Made by a program: the position numbers and the translations under genes. The notes under the pieces are model-generated. The model was not told the origin of the DNA. It worked only from the letters and a program-made list of their open reading frames with translations, and did no database searches. DNA of 64,000 bases, from contig NZ_FOQT01000001.1 of assembly GCF_900113805.1 (NCBI RefSeq), positions 1 through 64,000 of the forward strand, written 5' to 3'. Shown one piece after another: positions 1-7,437 of this stretch. Source of the DNA: Halpernia frigidisoli (GTDB taxonomy: Bacteria; Bacteroidota; Bacteroidia; Flavobacteriales; Weeksellaceae). Position 1 is the first letter of the stretch; every line of letters begins with the position of its first letter.

Positions 1-541
1 CGAAAAAACCCAATAATCCTTTAAAAATAATTAGCAATAATAGTCCAATCCACATATATTTTTATTTAACGCTTGTTTTTAAAATGACGCACAACTCTCA
101 AATATACGCAAGTTTTCGAAATCAGCAACAAATTCTAATATTTTGTTATACGCAGATTTTTAGCTTGTTATGTAATATAATTTATCAAATATTAAAAATG
201 CGCAAGTTTGATTATTAAAAATGCGCAAAATTAGTTATGCAAAATACGCATCCTCTTTTTCATAATTATCTTTCACAAAATTATTCCTGTGAAACAAAAT
301 AGTAATCGCCTTTTAGCCCCGATAGAAGCGGCATACTTTTTTGCTTGCTAACTCTATCTTATTATAAATCTAATGTCTGGCAAAAAAGATAGAGCGGAAA
401 GCGGGACGGGTTTTGAAACAATACCAACTTTTCTTGCTCCTTAAAATTAGACAAGAAATTTCCAGAAAACTACAGTTTCAGATTGTATTTGTTGAATCGT
501 GTAAAAGCCGTTATCTTTGCCGCACATTCAAAAATCACATT
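1..541. other. intergenic region upstream of deoD
   Basis: No convincing gene is seen here. Positions 83-250 contain repeated ACGCA or TGCGCA words (near 87, 106, 150, 199, 222 and 245), two of them within a near-direct repeat ATTAAAAATGCGCAA (191-205 and 214-227). Positions 313-441 hold one copy of the dispersed stem-loop element annotated separately. The deoD reading frame stays open back to 413, but that part lies in the repeat and matches no known DeoD N-terminus. Confidence 0.5.
313..441 (+). repeat. dispersed stem-loop element, copy 1
   Basis: The copy starts AGCCCCGATAGAAGCGGCAT, continues with a T-rich arm ending TTTTTTGC, a short loop, the complementary arm GCAAAAAAGATA, then GAGCGGAAAGCGGGA, and ends about 30 bases later at CTTGCTCC. 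The two arms can pair (CCCG with CGGG outside, CTTTTTTGC with GCAAAAAAG inside). Four further copies are at 23008, 28287, 30687 and 37805. I know such elements from flavobacterial intergenic DNA but no assigned function. Confidence 0.75.
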
Positions 542-1252
542 ATGAGCATTCACATTAGTGCAAAAAAAGGCGAGATCGCAAAAGTTGTTTTGCAGCCGGG
601 CGATCCGCTGAGAGCAAAATATATTGCAGAAAATTTTCTTGAAAATCCACGTTTGGTGAGTCAAACAAGACATATTTTATATTACACGGGGATTTATAAA
701 GGCAAAGAAATCACGGTGGGCGCGAGTGGAATGGGCTTTCCAAGTATCGGGATCTATTCTTTTGAGCTTTACACGGAATATGTGGTTGACACGATCATCC
801 GCATTGGGACGTGCGGCGCTTACACTACCGACCTGAAAGTTTTTGATATTTTAAATGTTGAGAATGCCGCAAGCGAAAGCACCTACGCAAAATATGCCTG
901 GGAAATTGAGGAAGAATTATTGCCGCATCAAGGTTCTATTTTTGATGTCATTAATGAAACTGCAAAAGAATTGTCTTTGGTGACGAACAGTACAAATATC
1001 CACAGCAGTGATATTTTTTATAGAAAAAATCCGGCAATTCCTGAGATCGCTACAAAATATAATTGTCCGGCCGTGGAAATGGAAGCTTTTGGACTTTTTG
1101 CCAATGCAAAATATCTGGGTAAAAATGCCGCTACAATTTTGACGGTTTCTGACATTATCCCAAGTGGTGAAAATATTTCTGCCGACCAAAGAGAAACTGC
1201 GTTGAAACCAATGATCGAGCTGGCTTTGGAAGCAGCCTGGAAGACAGTTTAA
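542..1252 (+). CDS. deoD: purine-nucleoside phosphorylase, DeoD type
   Basis: This enzyme cleaves purine (deoxy)ribonucleosides with phosphate to free base and pentose-1-phosphate in cytosolic purine salvage. The 236-residue protein fits the usual DeoD length of about 235-240. His4, Gly20 and Arg24 (QPGDPLRAKYIAE) match the nucleoside and phosphate contacts of E. coli DeoD, RIGTCGA carries the conserved Arg, VEMEAFGLFA carries the ribose-binding Met-Glu, and TVSD followed by QRETAL keeps the catalytic Asp and Arg. The ATG at 542 is chosen because homology begins there; an in-frame extension to 413 lies in repeat DNA. It stands alone, followed by a strong hairpin terminator. Confidence 0.95.
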   Translation: MSIHISAKKGEIAKVVLQPGDPLRAKYIAENFLENPRLVSQTRHILYYTGIYKGKEITVGASGMGFPSIGIYSFELYTEYVVDTIIRIGTCGAYTTDLKVFDILNVENAASESTYAKYAWEIEEELLPHQGSIFDVINETAKELSLVTNSTNIHSSDIFYRKNPAIPEIATKYNCPAVEMEAFGLFANAKYLGKNAATILTVSDIIPSGENISADQRETALKPMIELALEAAWKTV

Positions 1253-1272
1253 GGTTATAAATTTTATAAAAG

Positions 1273-1310
1273 AAAAGCGCTTAATCCGAAAGGAAAAGCG
1301 CTTTTTTCTT
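1273..1310. terminator. bidirectional intrinsic terminator after deoD
   Basis: AAAAGCGC (1273-1280) pairs with GCGCTTTT (1298-1305), followed by a T-rich tail on the plus strand and preceded by an A-rich stretch that serves the convergent gene at 1328. Confidence 0.8.
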
Positions 1311-1327
1311 TTAAAATATCTTTAAAA

Positions 1328-2011
1328 TTATTTCATTTCTTTACTTTTAGCGATAATTTCTTTTCCTTCTTTAATGATTTCCTCGTAAGATTTTACGATG
1401 GTTTTCATATTATAATTTAGATTTTTGTATTTATTTTGGATGCTGTTATCGTTTAAGGAAAGGTAAATTCCTTTTGTGAAAAGATCATTTTCCTGAATTT
1501 TAAGCTGTTCTGTGTTAATGAAATTTGCTGCGCTTACGAGATTTGGAATGGATTGCTGGTAATAGTTTAGAATCTTATATTTTAATTGATCATCTTCTAT
1601 GGTTGCTATTTTCCCGCTGGATTTAAAACCTTCGTAAGTTCCGACGTTCCAGTTTGTGTTTAATATAGAAAAATCCAGATGGTTATAAATTTCACCATTT
1701 TGCACCTGACTTTCCTTTAATGCCAAGATAAAATCGTAATTCTTACTAAGTGCAACCGCTGTGCTCTTGCTTTGTTCCATCAATTTGATGTCAGCCGAAA
1801 TATTTTCCCGTAATTCTACTAAAAACTTGTTCACGTCTTTTTGTTCGTGTCGGTGTTCACTCCAGCTGTGCATCCAGATTGAGAGTGTCACGGCAAAAAC
1901 TATGATAAAGATCTCAATGGCGATCTCTTTTATTTTTTCTGAAAGGGAATGTTTTTTATTTTTTGTTTCCCTGTAGATTTTGGTCGTGTGTTTAGTGATT
2001 TCTTCCTGCAT
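1328..2011 (-). CDS. DUF6090-like single-pass membrane protein
   Basis: This is a 227-residue protein of unknown function. A hydrophilic N-terminus (about 1-27) is followed by one membrane segment around residues 29-48 (EIAIEIFIIVFAVTLSIWMH) and then a long charged, helix-rich domain. The pattern of a membrane helix followed by W/S-x-E-x-R-x-x-Q and a helical tail resembles the DUF6090 family common in Bacteroidetes, for which I know no function. It converges with deoD across a shared terminator and is probably monocistronic. The family call is from memory of the pattern and is moderately sure; that it is a membrane protein is clear. Confidence 0.75.
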   Translation of the reverse strand: MQEEITKHTTKIYRETKNKKHSLSEKIKEIAIEIFIIVFAVTLSIWMHSWSEHRHEQKDVNKFLVELRENISADIKLMEQSKSTAVALSKNYDFILALKESQVQNGEIYNHLDFSILNTNWNVGTYEGFKSSGKIATIEDDQLKYKILNYYQQSIPNLVSAANFINTEQLKIQENDLFTKGIYLSLNDNSIQNKYKNLNYNMKTIVKSYEEIIKEGKEIIAKSKEMK

Positions 2012-2216
2012 ATTTATTTTATAAAGGTAAATTTAGTTTTCCTGATAGTAGTTTTTTGCTTCTCCTGATTGGATTTTCCAAGATACTAATTTTTTAAAAT
2101 TTAGGTGATTAAAATTTATTTTTTGGTTCTTAAATTTTATGTTTAATTCTTAAAGCAAATCCATTTGTATTATTCTTTTATTTCAGACTATTTTATTATG
2201 TTTTAAATTCCCATTA

Positions 2217-2243
2217 AAAAACCACCTCAAAAAAGGTGGTTGT
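2217..2243 (-). terminator. intrinsic terminator of the SDR gene
   Basis: ACCACCT (2221-2227) pairs with AGGTGGT (2234-2240). Read on the minus strand the hairpin is followed by a run of T, just past the stop of the gene at 2276-3058. Confidence 0.75.
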
Positions 2244-2275
2244 ATTTAAAATTTTAATATTTTATCTAAATGATC

Positions 2276-3058
2276 TTACATCGACCTGTGATTTTCCGTT
2301 CTTTTTTTCATGGCATCATACATCGAAGCGGCTTTCTTATCAAACTCTACCGGATTTTCACGGTTTAATTTAATGTTTTCTGCATCGCCCAAAGTAATAT
2401 CAATGTCGTTATTTTTCAAACCTTCGATGGCTTTTTGTGCAACCATTTCCGATGAATGCAAACCTTGAGATTGCGAAGAAGTCATCATCGGCGTGTCAGT
2501 TCCCGTAGGATAAAGCGTCGCCACCTGAATGGGAAAGTCTTTTAATTCTCTGCGCAAGGCTTCAGAAAAAACCTTTACAGCACCTTTCGTTGCCGCGTAA
2601 GGCGCGTAAAATGGCAAACCGATCAATGCCAGATTTGAGGAAACATTTAAAATAGCGGCTTCTTTACTTTCCTTTAAAAGTGGCAAGGCGTATTTAGTAA
2701 GTAAGATCAATCCTGTGACATTCGTGTTGACCTGAGAAATAATATCCTCATCCGAAATTTCGCCAATCGGTCCGGCGCTTACGATTCCGGCATTATTGAT
2801 CAACAGATCTAATGCTTTCCACTTATTTTCAATTTCCTTTGTAAATTCTTTTAAATCTTGTGGTTTTGAAACATCGCCGCTAAAAAGTATAAAACGAGCC
2901 TCCGGAAATTCATTTTTAAGTGCTTCTAATTTATCTGCAGATCTCCCGATTACGGCAAAATCTCTAGTGCCGGCTTTGTATAATTCTGCTATTAGTGATT
3001 TACCAATTCCGCTGCCTCCGCCTGAAATCGCCACCTTTTTATTTTCAAAATTCTTCAT
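2276..3058 (-). CDS. SDR family NAD(P)-dependent oxidoreductase
   Basis: A 260-residue classical short-chain dehydrogenase/reductase, expected to be cytosolic. It has the dinucleotide-binding glycine motif SGGGSGIG (12-19), the NNAG motif (88-91), the catalytic Ser in NVSSN (about 140) and the YxxxK pair Tyr154/Lys158. Length and motif spacing are normal. The sequence is closest in feel to DltE/YqjQ-like SDRs, but substrate cannot be read from it. It has its own terminator and is separated from the GNAT gene behind it by about 150 bases, so it may be transcribed alone. Confidence 0.93.
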   Translation of the reverse strand: MKNFENKKVAISGGGSGIGKSLIAELYKAGTRDFAVIGRSADKLEALKNEFPEARFILFSGDVSKPQDLKEFTKEIENKWKALDLLINNAGIVSAGPIGEISDEDIISQVNTNVTGLILLTKYALPLLKESKEAAILNVSSNLALIGLPFYAPYAATKGAVKVFSEALRRELKDFPIQVATLYPTGTDTPMMTSSQSQGLHSSEMVAQKAIEGLKNNDIDITLGDAENIKLNRENPVEFDKKAASMYDAMKKRTENHRSM

Positions 3059-3212
3059 TGTTTTATTTAAATTTAATTCTAAGAATGAGGTTTCATCAAA
3101 TCAAAATGTAAGCCAGCCACTTTTGACAGTGAAGTTTCATTTTACATAAAATTTTGGATTTTCATTCTTTCAGTAACACGAATTTATTCAGACATTCTAA
3201 AGTTTATTTAGG

Positions 3213-3728
3213 TTAAAAATTGAGCAGCATTTGGTGGTTCAAATTGCTTGTCGTTTTGGTCACAAAAAACTGATGACTGGCAATTGTCTTAAACCCCACT
3301 TTTTTGTAAAAAGAAATCGCTTTGAGATTTCCTACCCAGGTAAAAAGCCAGATTCCGTTTTGATCGTGTTTTTTAGCAAATTCAATATTGTGATTTAAGA
3401 GTTCAAAGCCCAGTTTATGCCCCTGAAATTCTTTTAATAAATAAATTCTATCCAGTTTCACCACATTTTCATCTGCAATTTCGGGATGTTTTGCATTAAG
3501 ATTTATTTTAGAAAAACCAATTGCCTTACCGTTGTAAGTGATGATGTGGTAGATATTTTTGTTATTATTCAATTCTTTTTTAATCGCTTCTTCATTATAG
3601 TTATTCCCAATATATTTCATTAAATCTTCTGGCGCAGAGCTACCTTCATGTGCTTCCGAAACAGAAATTTTGCCAATATCAACAATAGTTTGGAAGTCTT
3701 TTTCAGTGGCTCTAAAGATGGTGATCAT
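3213..3728 (-). CDS. GNAT family N-acetyltransferase
   Basis: A 171-residue single-domain acetyltransferase of the Gcn5-related fold that would transfer an acetyl group from acetyl-CoA to an amine. The central strand VVKLDRIYLLKEFQGHKLGFELLNHN (split here at about residues 88-113) contains the acetyl-CoA loop Q/R-x-x-G-x-G/L in the form QGHKLG, and GIWLFTWVGNLKAISFYKKVGF is the typical motif B with the N-x-x-A-x-x-F-Y-x-x-x-G-F signature. The substrate is unknown. Neighbours give no clear functional link. Confidence 0.9.
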   Translation of the reverse strand: MITIFRATEKDFQTIVDIGKISVSEAHEGSSAPEDLMKYIGNNYNEEAIKKELNNNKNIYHIITYNGKAIGFSKINLNAKHPEIADENVVKLDRIYLLKEFQGHKLGFELLNHNIEFAKKHDQNGIWLFTWVGNLKAISFYKKVGFKTIASHQFFVTKTTSNLNHQMLLNF

Positions 3729-3898
3729 GCTTTAAGAAAATTATTAGATTTATATAAAAATATTTAAGTCAAATTAAAATCTAATAATAAAATATATTAA
3801 ATGGAAGGAATTTCAAAACAAATAAATAACAGATAAAAGCCATATTATTTATACTTTCACCTGCTGTTTTTAATTATCAGTATTTACAAATACCCGTT

Positions 3899-4762
3899 TT
3901 ATTTTTTAATAAATTTTTGCGTTTCTCCGTTATCAAATTTCAGGAAATACACGCCATTGCTTAAATTTCGTATTTTAATTGTTCCGTTATCAGACATCGT
4001 TGCTCCCTTTATTTCAGCGCCAATTGAATTAATAATTTTGTATTGTTCCGATTTATTGAGACCGGTTATTTGAATATAATCGTTTGAAGGATTGGGATAT
4101 AATTTTATTTTAGTTTTATTTTTTGTGGCACTGTCATCCACTGCCAAAGGAACTTCTTTAGCAAAAATACTGAAACTGTAATTTGCATCGTAAATTGAAG
4201 GTGTGCCGTCTGAAGTACCGTAAAGTCCGGGGTTTCCAGGATTAGGGTGGAAGATGGACGTCGCTGCGTTAAAATAGTAAATTCTAAATTCAACAGTCGC
4301 GTTGGCTGTGTTAAGTCCGGTTAAATCAATTGATGTGAGGGTATAATTGGGCGCGGCAAAGGTAAATTCACCTAAAGAAGTTGCAAAATTATTAACGCTT
4401 GATCTTAGCTGTAATTTTACTGAGCGATTAAAAGTTTCCAAAGCATGGATCACAAATCTGTCAAAACGTATAGAATTAGTTGTGGCATTTTTTAAGATAA
4501 AAGAAACATACGGCGCTGTGCTGATATTCAAAGCTGCGGCGCTGTTGTTACTGGTAAATATACCTCTACTGTCATTTACGGTTCCAAGTCCACTGTAATT
4601 CAATACGGCGCTTGTTAGTACAGCGTTATTTTTTGATTGTGCACTGATCGGGAAAGTGTCTGTGGAAGTATTGGCCAAAAACCATCTTGCTACTGATATC
4701 TGTGCATTGAGATTAAGGAAACTAAAAGCCAGAAAGATAAATAGTAAGTAATTTTTTTTCAT
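3899..4762 (-). CDS. secreted protein with T9SS C-terminal sorting domain
   Basis: A 287-residue exported protein. Residues 1-21 form a Sec signal peptide ending LNLNAQ. The middle (about 22-205) is a beta-rich domain rich in Ser, Thr and Asn with no recognised enzyme motif. Residues about 213-287 form a type A T9SS sorting domain: KLYPNPSNDYIQI, then the NG.Y.L motif (NGVYFLKF) and a lysine-rich end. It would cross the inner membrane by Sec and the outer membrane by the type IX system, whose regulator PorX is encoded at 30.9-32.5 kb. The ligand or role is unknown. Confidence 0.9.
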   Translation of the reverse strand: MKKNYLLFIFLAFSFLNLNAQISVARWFLANTSTDTFPISAQSKNNAVLTSAVLNYSGLGTVNDSRGIFTSNNSAAALNISTAPYVSFILKNATTNSIRFDRFVIHALETFNRSVKLQLRSSVNNFATSLGEFTFAAPNYTLTSIDLTGLNTANATVEFRIYYFNAATSIFHPNPGNPGLYGTSDGTPSIYDANYSFSIFAKEVPLAVDDSATKNKTKIKLYPNPSNDYIQITGLNKSEQYKIINSIGAEIKGATMSDNGTIKIRNLSNGVYFLKFDNGETQKFIKK

Positions 4763-5252
4763 TTTGAAATTTTTTAAATTAATGATTTTAAGATTTACTT
4801 TTTTTCATTATAGTTTTTCATGTTGCTTCACAAAAGTAATCAAATTTCAGAGAGATAAATTACAAAATAGAAATTAAAACCTTTGGAAAATGCACATTTA
4901 CAATCTTTTGCGATTCTTCAAAATTTTTTTTTCATCGTGCAGTAAATTGATTTTTTTGGATGATTATAACATTTAAATGGAATTTCGTTTATTAGATTTT
5001 TATTTAAAAACGGACGGTAAAGTTTTAAAAATCTATTTACTTAAAATCTCAGGTTAGAGTTTTCACTAAAAAAAGTTTTGCTATAATTCATTGTTTAAAA
5101 ATTAATTCTGATCGATGATGCATCAATGATTTTTGGTATTTGACTAAGAAATTCCACAAAATTATAAACTTATTATTGTCAACTGGTCACTTTAAAGTAA
5201 TTTAGATATTAAACTTTTAGAAGGATTTTAAAAATATTAAAGCAATTCAATT
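4763..5252. other. intergenic region before the tail-sheath gene
   Basis: This 490-base stretch is very AT-rich and holds no convincing gene on either strand; the longest reading frames are under 30 codons. It should contain the promoter of the minus-strand T9SS cargo gene at its left end. A plausible promoter for the sheath gene is at 5176-5205. Confidence 0.5.
5176..5205 (+). promoter_or_regulatory. putative promoter of the sheath-tube genes
   Basis: TTG (5176-5178), a 19-base spacer and TAATTTAG (5198-5205) closely fit the Bacteroidetes TTG-N19-TAnnTTTG promoter, with one mismatch in the -7 box. The sheath start lies 47 bases further on. Confidence 0.45.
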
Positions 5253-6278
5253 ATGGGAACAAGGAAAACACCCGGCGTGTATATTACTGAAATAAATGCC
5301 TTTCCAAATTCAGCAGTTGCAGTAGAATCTTCCATTCCAGCTTTTATTGGTTATACTGAAAAAGCAATTTATTTAAATAAATCTTATGTTAACAAGCCTT
5401 TACGAATTACCTCTTTTATTGAGTTTGAAATGTATTTTGGTAAAAATTGCCAGACATTATACGATTTGTCCTTAGCGAAACAGGAAACAAAATATGAAAA
5501 TAGTTTTGATTTTATTATAAACAATTTTGGTTATGAAATTATACAAGTCCGGGAAACGAAATTTAATTTATACAATTCTGTAAGATTTTTTTATCAAAAT
5601 GGAGGAGAAGTGATGTATATAATTTCCATAGGAACTTACGAAAATACATCTGATAAGAAGGTTTTTAGTGATCCGGCAATTTTTAAAAAGGCAATTGATC
5701 TGCTGAAAAATGAGGAAGAACCAACATTGCTTGTGATTCCTGAGACGGTTTTATTTGATTCACCAGACTGCAATACGATACAGGAATATATGCTTGCGCA
5801 TTGCGGTAAGGCAAAAAATAAGTTTGCAATATTAGATATTCATGACGGCTTTAAAAATCTAGACGATGCTGATAATAACCCAGTTAAAAACTTTAGATAT
5901 CAAATTACTTCTCAATATTTAAGTTATGGCGCGGCGTATTATCCGTGGGTAAATACGAATATTATCGATTCTTCAGAAATAAGTTTTAAAAATTTAACCA
6001 AAGAAGCGCGGCTAACTTTAGAAGAGATCTGCGAAGATGCCTTCATTAATTTAATTAATGAAAAAAAACAAAAAATAACTTCTGCGTTAGAATCGCTTTT
6101 GGCTTCAGATGATGTCATGGATGAAGCAGATCTAAAGGCAATTCACGAAACTTTGATGACGCTTATTCCGGGTTATAAATCTGTGATGGAAGCAATATCA
6201 GAACAGGAAAATTTATTACCGCCTTCCGGTGGTATTGCAGGGGTTTATACTTTTGTAGATAAATCACGGGGGGTTTGA
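5253..6278 (+). CDS. contractile tail sheath protein, N-terminal part
   Basis: This 341-codon frame encodes the N-terminal two thirds of a contractile-injection-system or phage tail sheath subunit. The start TRKTPGVYITEINAFPNSAVAVE and PAFIGYTEKA is the family hallmark, and the end GGIAGVYTFVDKSRGV is the segment that normally runs straight into W-KAPAN. The frame stops at TGA (6276-6278), exactly where the conserved Trp codon TGG is expected, and homology continues in the same frame. Sheath subunits polymerise around the inner tube and contract. By itself this part lacks the C-terminal domain that makes the core beta-sheet handshake. The start ATG follows an A/T-rich leader. Confidence 0.9.
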   Translation: MGTRKTPGVYITEINAFPNSAVAVESSIPAFIGYTEKAIYLNKSYVNKPLRITSFIEFEMYFGKNCQTLYDLSLAKQETKYENSFDFIINNFGYEIIQVRETKFNLYNSVRFFYQNGGEVMYIISIGTYENTSDKKVFSDPAIFKKAIDLLKNEEEPTLLVIPETVLFDSPDCNTIQEYMLAHCGKAKNKFAILDIHDGFKNLDDADNNPVKNFRYQITSQYLSYGAAYYPWVNTNIIDSSEISFKNLTKEARLTLEEICEDAFINLINEKKQKITSALESLLASDDVMDEADLKAIHETLMTLIPGYKSVMEAISEQENLLPPSGGIAGVYTFVDKSRGV

Positions 6279-6293
6279 AAAGCACCCGCAAAT

Positions 6294-6788
6294 ATGTCAT
6301 TAAACAGTGTTTTATCTCCGGCAGTTTCAATTAATAATGATAAGCAAACAGATTTAAATAATCCCTCAGATGGTAAATATATCTGCGCAATTCGAACTTT
6401 TCCTGTATTTGGTACTTTAATTTGGGGTGGAAGAACGCTCGATGGAAACAGTGTGGATTGGCGCTATATCAACGTTCGGCGCACAATGATCATGGTAGAA
6501 CAGTCTGTACAATTGGCGGTTAAAGCCTATGTTTTTGAACCCAATGATGCGAATACATGGGTGACGGTAAAATCAATGTTAAACAATTTTTTATTCAATC
6601 TCTGGAAACAAGGTGCTTTCGCAGGATCTGCGCCAGAAGAAGCCTTTAGCGTTTCCGTTGGTTTAGGCTCAACGATGACGCCAGATGATATTCTTGAGGG
6701 GAAAATGAATGTAAGTATTCTGGTGGCTATTTCCAAACCTTCAGAATTTATAATTTTTACATTTCAACTACAAATGCAACAATCCTAA
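6294..6788 (+). CDS. contractile tail sheath protein, C-terminal part
   Basis: This 164-codon frame matches the C-terminal sheath domain: GKYICAIRTFPVFGTLIWGGRTLDG, WRYINVRRTMIMVEQSVQ, VFEPND, FLFNLWKQGAFAGSAPEEAFSV and KPSEFIIFTFQ are all family landmarks. It is in the same frame as the N-terminal part, 15 bases past the TGA. The ATG at 6294 lies inside the conserved KAPANMSLN segment and has no evident ribosome binding site, so it is probably an internal Met rather than a true start. If translated separately it could only act as a partner of the upstream piece. Confidence 0.8.
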   Translation: MSLNSVLSPAVSINNDKQTDLNNPSDGKYICAIRTFPVFGTLIWGGRTLDGNSVDWRYINVRRTMIMVEQSVQLAVKAYVFEPNDANTWVTVKSMLNNFLFNLWKQGAFAGSAPEEAFSVSVGLGSTMTPDDILEGKMNVSILVAISKPSEFIIFTFQLQMQQS

Positions 6789-6820
6789 AAAACACAATTA
6801 AATTTAAATAACAATATATA

Positions 6821-7285
6821 ATGGCAGACAACGCGTCAGGAATAGATAATACACAATCCTCATTTCTCCATTTTTACTTCAAAGTGGATTTTGGCAATGG
6901 CATGGGAACTGCGTCTTTTCAGGAAGTTTCAGGGCTGGAAAAAGAACCACAGATTATTAAATACAGACATGGCGACGCTGCCGAATCTTCTTCTGTAAAA
7001 ATGCCAACTGTAGTAAAATACGGCAATATAACCCTTAAAAAAGGCATTATTAAAAAAAACCAAAGCGTTTTGACCTGGTTTTCTATGATGAAAATGAACA
7101 CTATAAAAAGAAGTACCGTTATCATCAGTTTGGTAGATGTTTATGATAAAGTGCAAATGACCTGGACTCTGAAAAATGCTTTTCCGGTTAAAATAGTTAG
7201 TACAGATTTAAAATCTAATGCTAAAGAAATGGCGATAGAAAATATTGAACTAGCCTACGAAAGTTTTACTATGCAAAATATATAA
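6821..7285 (+). CDS. contractile tail tube protein (T4 gp19/Hcp-like)
   Basis: A 154-residue inner-tube subunit of a contractile tail. FYFKVDFGNGMGTASFQEVSGLEKEPQIIKYRHGD is the classic opening of the conserved phage tail region family (gp19-like), and VVKYGNITLKKGI plus the end ENIELAYESFTM complete the beta-barrel fold. Tube rings stack inside the sheath and are expelled on contraction. It starts 32 bases after the sheath gene and is clearly in the same transcript. Length is normal and the frame is intact. No baseplate, spike, LysM, DUF4255 or AAA ATPase gene, which usually accompany such genes, is visible on either side. Confidence 0.92.
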   Translation: MADNASGIDNTQSSFLHFYFKVDFGNGMGTASFQEVSGLEKEPQIIKYRHGDAAESSSVKMPTVVKYGNITLKKGIIKKNQSVLTWFSMMKMNTIKRSTVIISLVDVYDKVQMTWTLKNAFPVKIVSTDLKSNAKEMAIENIELAYESFTMQNI

Positions 7286-7383
7286 TTTGTTCCAATTTTT
7301 AAATATGATATTGAGCAGTATTGATACTTATAAATACAATAAGAAGATAAGTTTAAAACAATTTAAAATTTCATCATCAAGTT

Positions 7384-7414
7384 AAAAAACCATCTTTTTA
7401 GCAGATGGTTTTTC
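7384..7414. terminator. bidirectional intrinsic terminator between tube and amidase genes
   Basis: AAAACCATCT (7386-7395) pairs perfectly with AGATGGTTTT (7403-7412) around a 7-base loop, with T-runs on both strands. It serves the convergent tail-tube and amidase genes. Confidence 0.85.
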
Positions 7415-7437
7415 AATAGATATTTTTTTAAAAACAG

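Larger units (their letters stand above)
5253..6788 (+). pseudogene. full-length tail sheath gene interrupted by one in-frame TGA
   Basis: Reading through the TGA at 6276-6278 gives one 511-residue frame with normal sheath length and uninterrupted family homology: VDKSRGV, stop, KAPANMSLNSV. A TGG-to-TGA change would explain it. TGA serves as an ordinary stop elsewhere in the window (for example at the end of murF, 41881-41883), so recoding of TGA as an amino acid across the genome is not supported. Either this is a recent nonsense mutation, a base-calling error, occasional read-through, or a functional two-piece sheath. Confidence 0.75.

Noticed and set aside
413-541. Longer DeoD starting at 413
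   Set aside because: The extra 43 residues come from repeat DNA and do not match the DeoD N-terminus, which begins at Met 542.
4976-5056. Short plus-strand frame of 26 codons beginning with ATGGAATTTCG
   Set aside because: It is short, in AT-rich intergenic DNA and has no family or context support.
6276-6278. Genome-wide recoding of TGA as an amino acid
   Set aside because: Other genes in the window (for example murF at 41881-41883 and the small protein at 52239) use TGA as a normal stop.
5253-7285. Prophage or complete type VI/contractile system
   Set aside because: Only sheath and tube genes are present; no integrase, capsid, terminase, lysis, baseplate or ATPase genes are seen.
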